Positions 20,301 through 28,150 of a stretch of 64,000 nucleotides of DNA are shown here, piece by piece. Location: the NCBI GenBank assembly GCA_003194525.1, contig NBIV01000020.1, positions 124,001 through 188,000 on the forward strand, given 5' to 3'. Both the position numbers and the translations under genes were made by a program. Every line of letters begins with the position of its first letter. Position 1 is the stretch's first letter. The stretch comes from Gracilariopsis chorda. Lineage: Eukaryota > Rhodophyta > Florideophyceae > Gracilariales > Gracilariaceae. The notes beneath the pieces were generated by a model, which worked only from the letters and a program-made list of their open reading frames with translations, was not told the DNA's origin and made no database searches.

Positions 20301-21692
20301 ATGAAGTACACGAAGAATGGCGTACCCGCTCAGCGTGATGCGCTTGGAATTATCTTTGACCCACGAGATACCACGATGAGCCCGTACTTGAGCACTGCCA
20401 CCTTGTTCTGGTTTGACAAGTATCGAATTGACAGCAGCAACAAAGGGGCATGGAGGAATGGAGCTGTGGACCGTCTGAAGCCTGGTACGGACGCGTCCGA
20501 TTCCAAGGTCTGCCTAGTCTACGACAAAAGGATCATCAGTGGCCTGCCCATTTCGAACCACGACCACGGGGCGAACGCAATGTTTTTCACTCAGGACGGA
20601 GATCTTTTAGTGTCTGTTGGTGGTTTCACGAACCTGGGTCTTCCTGCGTACAAGCTCGGGAACTATTGGGAAACAACCTTGTCCGCTGCCATATTGAGCT
20701 TCAAACTCAGCAAAGGTGCGGCATTTGATGGGGACATCAAGTATTCCGATGAGGACACTCCGCGACTTGCCAAGAAAATATCTGGAGATGTTGAGATCTT
20801 TAGCACCGGCTTGCGGAACGCGTTTGGGATGTGCATTACTTCAACAGGCGATTACTATGCAGCAGATCAAGGTCCAAACTGCAACTTCGGAAACTCTGCA
20901 ACGAATTGTTCTGATTATGACGAGGCAGCGGCCGCCGCATACAATCCTTTCGCCAAGACGACCTGGCCAGGGAAAGTCAAGCACGGTTTCACGAATTGTC
21001 CTTATTCTCTTACTCGTCCGGATAAGATCCTTCATCTCACCAAAGGCTCATTCTACGGACATCCCAACTTGCAACGCGGTGGAGAAGAATGTGCTTGGAT
21101 TGATCCTTTTGATGATAAGACAAACAACAATCTGCCACCGCCGCCGAGCTACAAGAAGGAAATGACATCACTCAAGAGTCCAGTCACAGGCATTGCAGAG
21201 TATCGCAGTAACCACTTCTGCGGTAAGCTCCGGGGCGAATTGATCCTCTCTACTCATAACAACGGCAAAACTTACCGCATGGGCGTGTCGGGATCGACGA
21301 AAACAAGTGGTCCAGACCAAATTTCACCAAATGGTGGTATTACATTTGTGGAGAACGCACATGGGGATCTTCTCTTCCCCCGTCTAACTGCGCAGAAGGT
21401 CTTTGCCATGCGTCCCAGTGTTGCTCCGAAGGCCAGTTTGTACGTTGCGAACGCTATCCCTTGGCGTCATGGGAAAGCTGGTGGGACAAAGGTTATGGTT
21501 GGTGGACAGAACTTCGGTACATCTCCAACTGTTACGATCGATGGTGCTACTTGTGATGTCACAGCTTCGTCCGACACGGAGATCACTTGCATTGTACCTG
21601 CAGCGTCTTCTGGGGGTCTGAAGGACTTGGAAGTTTCTTCGGATGGTGTGTCTGTGATATTGCCTGAGGCCGTTTTGTACATGAATGTGTAA
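17394..21692 (+). CDS. Secreted protein with three malectin domains, PA14, TIG and beta-propeller
   Basis: Predicted secreted or wall protein, 1432 residues. The ATG at 17394 starts a good signal peptide (MAASFALHC then a hydrophobic stretch ending VAAQQ); upstream codons in frame lack an ATG. Order: malectin-like 1 (26-175); malectin-like 2 (190-332); a Pro/Ser/Thr linker (332-402); malectin-like 3 (404-542); PKD-like (565-672); PA14-like (675-799); IPT/TIG (817-899); a glucose/sorbosone-dehydrogenase-like beta-propeller (915-1342) with SNHDHG and FYGHPNLQRGG motifs; a C-terminal TIG (1345-1432). Malectin 3 and everything after it aligns closely with the divergent neighbour. Malectins 1 and 2 have no counterpart there. 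The domain set suggests carbohydrate binding outside the cell. No membrane anchor after the signal peptide is seen. Whether the propeller binds PQQ or acts as an enzyme cannot be told from sequence alone. Confidence 0.85.
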   Translation: MAASFALHCFLVQLLFGAVLVAAQQAVIKLDAAGPTDRPADIVGYSRAYGVVTSIANTSNDALYSRHRYGKDFSYVFTLPVGVSYDIRLYIAEPYSGACKKGGRIYSIYAYDDVSGVASGKSLNNLDVFSLVGCKVATILTLDGVALTTGKLRIQFKASIQNAMVSGFDVLSSDPSLPSPTPENTSPPSELQVNCGGGANDQLLPNTRTNSAPSSATVTSTANIEMAPLRTIRAGKDFTYVFSLPPASYTVRLGFAEVYWRYCMAAVRVFDVYVNGALELSKFDVWSESGGCYKGVERQFSMKVLDGSGPFTIRFKSVSNNAMVSYIGIFPEGGSGPAPSVSSSPTPSPSSSPVVEENTPTPTPTSTTMATATASSTPTQSPMAASTPSATPSSSPSGMTPTTDMVTINVGSTGDINVAGSTKYSSSSTFSGTTDIGSNAFKTGRTGTEFTYSFDLAPGAYDIILGFAEYQSSLCTEPGQRVFNVFVNGDVQLEGLDLHSEGCFKGLQEKITSSVGAVDTQPITIRFEAIVGEAIISYIKIEPAADACVPASTSGGLAPGEDHAAHAVPGSYPPQLSASSPKSYVDGDGDGFVAVDIDGAGSHSHFFDAANNIIGVITEYKWSIVETGEVISTSQKFRYRFPLGTTRLRLSVIDNSCTTDEAETTVTVTGAQQPGQYCYYYTGLSSSLTGATPVAQAPYPKFAAVSSSLNLGFPSFSFDNTLFTARCFFFLEVDEDSEVSEVGVTTAGTGDARIYKGADLFVDTKAADTMQTSLSVGLTAFEVIYERTTTTKAPVLQFRVNNTIPANGKVFHDRRTVVPILAALSPADGADAGGTNVKVTGYGLFQPLTVTFGSTTVTPTSTNPTQFFVNSPPASSSTAAITATTTNGLSSNSLIFSYGSSCDSVSFQETAVKKPNGDDIDYLNLPTCATIGGDGKIYMGTLAATVQVLGYDHTTLTATSHCYSKPLVDMKYTKNGVPAQRDALGIIFDPRDTTMSPYLSTATLFWFDKYRIDSSNKGAWRNGAVDRLKPGTDASDSKVCLVYDKRIISGLPISNHDHGANAMFFTQDGDLLVSVGGFTNLGLPAYKLGNYWETTLSAAILSFKLSKGAAFDGDIKYSDEDTPRLAKKISGDVEIFSTGLRNAFGMCITSTGDYYAADQGPNCNFGNSATNCSDYDEAAAAAYNPFAKTTWPGKVKHGFTNCPYSLTRPDKILHLTKGSFYGHPNLQRGGEECAWIDPFDDKTNNNLPPPPSYKKEMTSLKSPVTGIAEYRSNHFCGKLRGELILSTHNNGKTYRMGVSGSTKTSGPDQISPNGGITFVENAHGDLLFPRLTAQKVFAMRPSVAPKASLYVANAIPWRHGKAGGTKVMVGGQNFGTSPTVTIDGATCDVTASSDTEITCIVPAASSGGLKDLEVSSDGVSVILPEAVLYMNV

Positions 21693-22118
21693 GGAACACA
21701 GATATCTCTAGCTGTAGATTGTAACAGACGATAGAATTTGTATATTCGTAACACCAGTTCTTTCTAAGAGCAAGGCTAAAGTATCTGGGCCCTGTTGTGC
21801 TCTGATGCTTTTTTTTTGGAATGACCGTCATTGCTATCGTCGACTTGATGGCACAAACTCTTGCGCCAGATTCAGCATTTCTGTCCTGTCTTTGGACTTC
21901 CGTCGTTTGACTCCATCTACCCTTGGTAGCATAGACGTGCTAGCCTTCTTCAGCGGAATGAAACAAAACATGGACTTGTATTTACGATATTGTTAAATCA
22001 GGTATCACACATCGCCTCTGTGTGTGTGTCTTTGCATTGAAGCTTCTAAGTAACGAACGAAGACCTGTGTTGTTTGCTAATTATTGCACATTCTTTTTCG
22101 CGTTTACTACAGTATGCA
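21693..22118. other. Convergent spacer
   Basis: 426 bp between the malectin gene and the CK1-like kinase, AT-rich, with a short (TG)n run near 22018-22029. Likely 3' UTRs; nothing else seen. Confidence 0.5.
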
Positions 22119-23477
22119 TCAGGTTCGTGAATTGTGAACTTTGAGACAGCTCGCAAAGCGTACAAATTTTGAACACAACTTCCTCCCTCTGACCCTAAAT
22201 TTCTGAACTCCATCGGTACGCGTAGCGCTATCATCTACCAACGGTTCCCGTTTTTCTGAGCCTTGAGATATTGTACCATGTCTGCAAGCAGATGAACTCT
22301 CTCTCAATCTTTTGTCTTCAGCTTTGTGGGGATTTGATTTGAGTAACGGAGATGTTGGTAGCCTTTCGTTACTTCTTTTCCTGAACACTTTGTGAATCTT
22401 GTCCCCATCTTCTTTCACCTCTATGTCTTCGTTCGGAATTGTCTTTGGATCACTGATATCTTGCACTTCCTCCACCACCGCTGCGGTTACCGTTTTTAGA
22501 CTGGAGTTCTCTCTCTCTCGCTCCTGCTCATTTCGATTGCATGGGTTGTTCTGAACTTCGTCTTCAGAGCACGCAATGAAACGTGCCGGTGGGGACCACT
22601 CAAAATTTCCGTCATTGACCATGCCCACGGCTCTTAGTGACGTATTCAGTAAGGACCTGAGATATTCGTAGTCTGGTTTCTCTCTGACATCCAAGGATTT
22701 CACGTACTCTGTATACATTTTCATCTCAGGAGGAAGTTCTTTCCAAAGGTAATCGTAGTATATTCCTCGAACGGCAGCGCTCTGTTTACCATCGGGAGGG
22801 AACGAAATACCTTGCCATGGGAGAGATCCATACATGAGATAAATGAGTGTATAGCCAAGAGATTCCAGGTCGTCGCACCGCCCCTGCTCCTTGCTTATGA
22901 GTGCCCTTCTTGATGCGAACTCAATCGTCCCATACACGCATGCTGCATCTGCATCTCCCTGTATTTGAAAAGGCACATACTTTGCTATGCCAAAATCACA
23001 CAAGTACAAGGAAGAACTGTCCGTGACGGAAGAACCAGTCAAAATGTTTTCTGGCTTCACATCTCTATGAACAAAACCTCGATCGTGGATGTCTTCCAAG
23101 ATTTGCAGCATTTGGATACCGACCATGATTACAGACTTGAGTGAAAGTCTTCCTCCAAATTCGATCATTCGATCATACAAAGAACGCTCCAAGTATTCCA
23201 TAATGATCACATAGTATTCGATACCATTATGGGTATGCGAACCGTGATAGAAGATTCGAGGAATGCCTAGCACTGGCGAGTCTATGAAGCTATGACCCAG
23301 GGAAACGTAAGTAGATATCTCACTCTTGACAGAGCACCGTTCCTTGTTGGCTTCCTCTGCTTTCAACACGTACAGACGATGGTTTGGATCACAAGTTAGA
23401 AACAAAGTCCCATGTCCGCCTTCTCCTAATTTCTGAACGATTGTAAACCGTTCGGCGACTACCACACCAGTTTCCAT
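22119..23477 (-). CDS. Casein kinase 1-like Ser/Thr protein kinase
   Basis: Protein kinase of 452 residues from ATG 23477. The kinase domain is at about 8-290: glycine loop GEGGHG (18-23), Lys39 in YVLKAE, HRDVKPEN with HRD at 137-139, and DFG at 161-163. CK1-group signs are the block GRCDDLESLGYTLIYLMYGS followed by LPWQG, and a GTIEFASRRA activation segment in place of the usual APE motif. The C-terminal 160 residues are charged, Ser/Glu/Arg rich and have no domain I know. CK1 kinases act in trafficking, circadian and growth signalling; the role here is unknown. The sequence between HRD and DFG is longer than in canonical CK1. The gene converges with the malectin gene. Confidence 0.88.
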   Translation of the reverse strand: METGVVVAERFTIVQKLGEGGHGTLFLTCDPNHRLYVLKAEEANKERCSVKSEISTYVSLGHSFIDSPVLGIPRIFYHGSHTHNGIEYYVIIMEYLERSLYDRMIEFGGRLSLKSVIMVGIQMLQILEDIHDRGFVHRDVKPENILTGSSVTDSSSLYLCDFGIAKYVPFQIQGDADAACVYGTIEFASRRALISKEQGRCDDLESLGYTLIYLMYGSLPWQGISFPPDGKQSAAVRGIYYDYLWKELPPEMKMYTEYVKSLDVREKPDYEYLRSLLNTSLRAVGMVNDGNFEWSPPARFIACSEDEVQNNPCNRNEQERERENSSLKTVTAAVVEEVQDISDPKTIPNEDIEVKEDGDKIHKVFRKRSNERLPTSPLLKSNPHKAEDKRLRESSSACRHGTISQGSEKREPLVDDSATRTDGVQKFRVRGRKLCSKFVRFASCLKVHNSRT

Positions 23478-24761
23478 GACTAAACTTGCCGAAGCAGTGG
23501 AACAGAAAGAGAAAGAAGCTTGGAGAGTTTGCAGGTGTGTTTTCTTTGAATTTAGTAAATCGCGATGAAGATCAAAGTTGCATGGTGATCTACCTTCTTA
23601 GCGAAGAAGTTCTGATCTAAACCACACCCACGTACCCCAAAACCCGTTTTCACTAACCAAAGAAAGTAAAGTGTGACGCTTCCTTCTCGAAGGGTTCCAG
23701 ATAAGCTACAACAGTGCACCTGGACGGCCAACGTATTCCAAGGAGGATTGTATCAAATGTAATTCGCTGATGGGATGCTTGTTTTCGTATGCTGTGGTAT
23801 GAAGTAGTATGCAATAGAGCGATCAAGAAAAGAATACGTCTACACTGCAATATTGAAGTGCGAATGTGGGGAAAAGAAACTCTCCGCCTTACCAGACATG
23901 GATTCCACCATGAGGGAATGAAAATCAACCCTTTTCTGCTTCACTGCAAAAGAAAAGGACCTGCAGGAAAGCCTGGAACTGAACCCTCAACGTATAGCAG
24001 TATAGATTACATCTTTCCAACGTTTGCAAGTACAGGATTCACAATTTGTCCGCTTTGGCACAGTAGGGTTGGGGGAAAAGAGAAACTGAACGCGTGGAAG
24101 ACTATGGGTAGATTGGTCAACGTTGCGGGTGTAAAGAAAACAAACAAAACTGAGTTGATGAAAGAACAAACCAAACTCAGCAAAGAAAGCGGCGAAAGGT
24201 AGAAAGAAAGAAAAAGTAAACGTGTACATCAATAATGGGTATTCGCGTTGACCCTCGACCGCTCTATCTGTCCGAGCCTCCTCGACTAAACTTTACGACC
24301 ATGAAAGGCAGCTTTTTGCCCGTGGTACGAGTCGATATGTATCGAAATGCGACGGCGCATTTGGTAGATAAGTTACAAAGGGTACGAAGGCGAAAAGTTT
24401 TTCATCTAGTGCATGTTTTTATGGTGACGTGCCTCTGGGGCAATGGTATCAACTTCTAGAAGTAGAAGGCTAATCATCTATTCGGCGGCTAAATTGCCCT
24501 AATAGACCCAATCGCATCTCCATTTGACTTTCTCGTCCCGCGTGCGTTTGATAGTGTTTTGTACCCTTTTCGGAAGGTCGGCACACCTCGACGGGCGGAT
24601 GCAGGTACTGCATGTGCCCTGAGCGGGGCTCGTCAGTACCTTGATCCCTTATCACAACAGTATCCATCTACTAGTAGTATCCCTTTTACCTTTACCTTTG
24701 AGCCTTCTTCCCTTCGTTGCCTTTTACAAATTCTTGAGCCTTGTTGAGTTATTCAAAATAC
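23478..24761. other. Spacer with degenerate repeat
   Basis: No gene supported. It holds the promoter side of the CK1-like kinase and one copy of dispersed repeat B (24451-24575). An open frame of about 137 codons at 23789-24202 shows no recognisable domain and odd composition, so it was not called. Confidence 0.45.
24451..24575. repeat. Dispersed repeat B, copy 1
   Basis: About 75% identical by eye to 46196-46319, same orientation. Shared blocks are TCTAGAAGTA, CCCAATCGCA and TGTTTTGTA. No coding sense seen; probably a transposon relic. Confidence 0.6.
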
Positions 24762-25850
24762 TTAGCTGCTAAGCACCTTTCCGACAACGGGCCATCCGGA
24801 CTTCGCCCACCGCAATCGTCTCTCCGCAATCCATGCAGCCCCTTCACGACGTTTATCATAGTAATGAAAGCAAAATACATCACCATGCGGGTCTTTATGG
24901 ATAGACGTGTGTCCAGGGCCGATCATAAACTTTCTTGAGCGCAAGAAAAGGGATCCTCCACCGTAGAGCATGTCCTTTCCATTCTTATCTTCATACGGTC
25001 CAAGAGGGTTTCTAGAACGTCCGACGCGAATATTGTACGTGGAGTCTATACCCTGACAGCACCCACCCCAATTGACAAACAGGTAGTACCAACCGCCTCG
25101 GTAGTGGGCGTAGGCGGCTTCAACCCAACCATACCCATCATCAGACTTTGGACCTCGGGCAAGTTGTGTCCAACTCTTGAAGCCCGGACTAAACCACTCA
25201 CCAGAAACCGGCTCGTATCGTTTGTTCAGTTCAGTTCCATGTATGATACCGCCCCCAGTGATAAGATAAACAGTTCCATTTTCATCTGTGAGGGTTGTGG
25301 GATCAATCGCGCTAACCTCCTCTTCGAAATCCTCTTTATCCACACAGGAAGTAGGTCGACCAGAATCCGTCCATGTCAATTTGTTGGGGAAGGGCCCCTT
25401 TGCACGGGCTAGTCCAACACAGGTAATCGAAGACCGATCGGAGAAGTCCGCAACGCTATAGAACATAACTCTTGGTTTCACTAATTCAGGAGCCCAGTAT
25501 GCGCCATCTTGATAATCGAAAAGGTCTTCAATCCAGTGCGGTTTGTTTTTGAAGAGACATTGACCTGGTTTCCAAGACGCTGAATAGTTTGTTCTGTACC
25601 AGGTTTCAAGACCACAGGAGTATCCGTCTTCTTGAGCTTTTCCCGTTACAGCGATCATTTGCTTCTCACCCTTTGTAATGACTCTCGACGGGTCATGGAT
25701 AACATAGTCTTCCGACTGAATTGGGATATCCATTTCGTCGTAATGCTGTCGAAGGGACTCATCTGCTGCTTGGACTTGGTGCGGGGCTAAAGTTACCAAG
25801 AAAGTAAAGAGAAGAAGCGTTATTGACATTTTTGCATGGTGGAACCTCAT
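24762..25850 (-). CDS. Secreted GH43 endo-arabinanase-like glycoside hydrolase
   Basis: Five-bladed-propeller glycoside hydrolase of family GH43, closest by motif to endo-1,5-alpha-L-arabinanases; 362 residues. I chose ATG 25850 because it begins the signal peptide (hydrophobic LLLFTFLVTLAP, likely cleavage near VQA-AD) and because a TATA-like element at 25945-25956 makes the upstream ATG (25925) unlikely to lie in the transcript. The three GH43 carboxylates are visible: Asp53 in HDPSRV (base), Asp183 in AIDPTTL (pKa modulator) and Glu244 in WVEAAYAHYRGGWYYLFVNW (acid). YWAPEL and GPGHTSIHKD match the WAPDI and GHNS motifs. It would act outside the cell on a furanoside or related wall sugar. 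Substrate is uncertain, since arabinan is not a typical red algal polymer. Confidence 0.85.
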   Translation of the reverse strand: MRFHHAKMSITLLLFTFLVTLAPHQVQAADESLRQHYDEMDIPIQSEDYVIHDPSRVITKGEKQMIAVTGKAQEDGYSCGLETWYRTNYSASWKPGQCLFKNKPHWIEDLFDYQDGAYWAPELVKPRVMFYSVADFSDRSSITCVGLARAKGPFPNKLTWTDSGRPTSCVDKEDFEEEVSAIDPTTLTDENGTVYLITGGGIIHGTELNKRYEPVSGEWFSPGFKSWTQLARGPKSDDGYGWVEAAYAHYRGGWYYLFVNWGGCCQGIDSTYNIRVGRSRNPLGPYEDKNGKDMLYGGGSLFLRSRKFMIGPGHTSIHKDPHGDVFCFHYYDKRREGAAWIAERRLRWAKSGWPVVGKVLSS

Positions 25851-25944
25851 GACGATGTGATGTTCAAAAGCGAAACGATGTGCACGGCATACAACTTGAG
25901 TTGGACGTCCCTCGTGAACGTACATCAACAGTCATGGTTTCAAT

Positions 25945-25956
25945 ATATTTATTGTG
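25945..25956 (-). promoter_or_regulatory. TATA-like element of the GH43 gene
   Basis: Reads CACAATAAATAT on the minus strand, 95-106 bp upstream of the chosen ATG. It shares an 11-mer with the element upstream of the 8348-12517 gene. Confidence 0.45.
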
Positions 25957-26314
25957 TGGAATATATGCTGGCCTTTATTGAAAGACCTATCATCTTTCAG
26001 AAAGATGTTCATCGCTTTTTCAGATTATGTGTGCGGCCCGCATGTAAACAACAACAAGATTTGGACCGTGCTCTTCACAAGTATTTGCTGGACAATCTGC
26101 TTTTCCGTTGGTATTGAAGAAAATGTGTTCATGCGTTTCGTGCGCACGGTGTTTGTATCTCAAGCGTGCTAACAGAAAGATTCGAATTTATATTGACCAA
26201 GTATACTGCAGGGAAAGAACAAATAAACTCTCTCTGCTCTTCATGGGTCATAAAGCTGTCCAACATTCAGTGTTGGCGTATCTTGACAATTTGGGTAGAA
26301 AGCGCTACAGAAGT

Positions 26315-26412
26315 TCTCGGCCTTCCTGAAGAGAGAAAGCTTTTACTGAAAGCTCTCCTTCAGCTTAGTAATAGAAAACTGTTGACAATAATAAAGAAGA
26401 AGAAGAAGAAGA
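26315..26412 (+). repeat. Dispersed repeat K with AATAAA and AAG tail, copy 1
   Basis: Shares about 90 bp with the reverse complement of 45555-45648, including TCCTGAAGAGAGA and GAAAGCTCTCCTTCAGCTTA. Both copies then run into AATAAAGAAGAAG. A polyadenylation-like hexamer followed by a simple-repeat tail suggests the 3' end of a retroposed element (LINE or SINE). Confidence 0.6.
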
Positions 26413-27436
26413 AAACGATGAATCTGATGGCTGATTTGTATTTCGTGGCTACGGTATCGGAGTAAGCATTGTAGGTTGTTGGGGTTCTTAGCAAAATCCC
26501 GCGCTACGAGAATTAATGTAAGCGAGTTTGTAAAAGAGAGAGAGAATCTGATGGCTAATGAAAGCGAAAATAACTACTTGCTGCCCGTAGAAGCTTGGTG
26601 CTGATCTATCCATGTTCCGAGATAGTAGCTAGTGAGCGGAACACGGCTGCTGCAAGGTGAGAGCAAGCAGCAGTCATCGGCTACATTCCGGGGACATGAA
26701 TAGAGATTGGTACTACGGGACAGAGAAAATCTTTCTTTCCGAGGAGCTTTACGTACATAGAGTTTAGCATGCTAGACGAAGAAAAGCTCCCCTGTAGTGT
26801 TAGATTCTACCACAATGCCGTAATCAGGTAATGTGTGCCCTTAAAAAAGAAAGAAGAAGAAGAAGAAGAAAGAACTACGTGCTAGTGTCTCAAAGATGAC
26901 TTGAATCCAGTTGTATGGGTCCGTGTTCGTCACTGCCGCATTAGGAGTTGCGTTGTAATTGCCGTTCATAACCTTCGTGCAAAATTAAGGGTTACGAAGG
27001 GTAATACGAATTGAATTGTAACATGGATCGCATAGCAATTGCCGAGCGATTGAATGTGAGAAACATTTATCTACAAAAACTAAATCGTTAACTAATGGTT
27101 CTTCTCGTTATTTACTGTTACTAAGTAGTCACCGTGAAGCGATCTGCGTGTAATTGAAAAGGATGGGTAGGTAATAATTTCTACGATACTCCTTCTCAGC
27201 TGCAAGCGAAGCAAGAAATTAAAGAACACCAGCATTAGCGATCCAGTCTGGGCTTAACCCGAAGTAAAGGATTAACCCTTAAATCTTTGCCAGAGGGTGC
27301 GAAGGGTAGTCTTCAAATAGCTCCCGTACATTTGAATACTGAACTCATTTCCAGTAACAACAGTTCAAAAATGGTACCAAAGCAAGTGAAAGTGAAAGGA
27401 GAAGCTTTGAAGTCAGCACATTGAAGCTGGACGGCA

Positions 27437-28150
27437 TGTATGCGTAATGCAAACAGAAAAGTGCGAAGAAAGTGTTTGTTCAACATACCTGTGCGGAGCA
27501 CAGGGGTGGGCCTCACAGTGTGGGTAAAATGTTCCATGCAGTCCAAATCCATCAACAAGACCGAGGCGGGAAGGAGTGTGTTGAAGCCGGGCGGGAGTCG
27601 AACCCACTCGCCAACACCCGAAGATGAGGCGCCCACCGGAACCGGCTTGGGTGTCCCCTCCCCACCCCAGCCCATTTTCGGCTGCACCTCATGTACCATC
27701 TCATGACCACATCCCTGAGAGAGAACACCCTGTGCCCCCTGCATGGACGGAATACTTCGACTAGGAACATTTCCATCCACACCACACGATTGACGCCTCC
27801 TAAGAAGCATAGATAAAGTTGATAGTTACCTGTTCGCATCGCAATCGCTCGCACCTTGGAGAACATAAGAAGAAAAGAAAATTGTTGTCAGTGTTTAGCT
27901 CTCCTCCATCATCAACTGCATCTCCTGATGTCTGAAATGAGTTGCAGAATGCTTACCTGAAATCGTAAAATGTCGAACGCCCCTGCCACCAGCTCCTCCT
28001 TCCGCCCTCCTCCATCACATCACATCCCGCATCCCCCACTAGTGGTATCCGTTCGCGTGCCCAGAGACGTCCGATGACCTGGAGAGAACTGAAGGTGGAG
28101 GACAGCCTGACGTTCACTGCCTTCCCTTTTATACTGTTCAGGTAGGGCCT
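27437..28150. repeat. Dispersed repeat A, copy 1
   Basis: Same-orientation copy of 46712-47431. The core (27477-27961) is about 98% identical (around ten differences in about 480 bp by eye). Identity then drops to roughly 75-80% on the right and fades on the left. The minus strand carries three splice-donor-like CAG|GTA sites and a 65-nt tRNA-like fold at 27584-27648. Family unknown. Confidence 0.85.
27584..27648 (-). other. tRNA-like 65-nt fold inside repeat A
   Basis: On the minus strand, a 7-bp closing stem (AAGCCGG with CCGGCTT) encloses a UUCG-capped hairpin and a T-arm-like hairpin with the Pol III B-box-like GGTTCGACTCC. There is no D-arm or clear A-box, so it is not a normal tRNA gene. 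Copy 2 (46854-46918) has one change, which breaks the B-box match (GGCTCGACTCC). Confidence 0.35.

Noticed and set aside
23960-24000. tRNA T-loop-like GGGTTCAGTTCC on the minus strand
   Set aside because: The B-box consensus is broken (GGTTCAG) and no acceptor or anticodon stems could be drawn around it.
23789-24202. 137-codon + strand frame in the spacer before GH43
   Set aside because: No domain, odd composition, and next to a degenerate repeat.
27584-27648. Canonical tRNA gene
   Set aside because: The B-box and T-arm are good, but it is 65 nt, lacks a D-arm and A-box and has no normal anticodon loop. Reported only as a tRNA-like fold.
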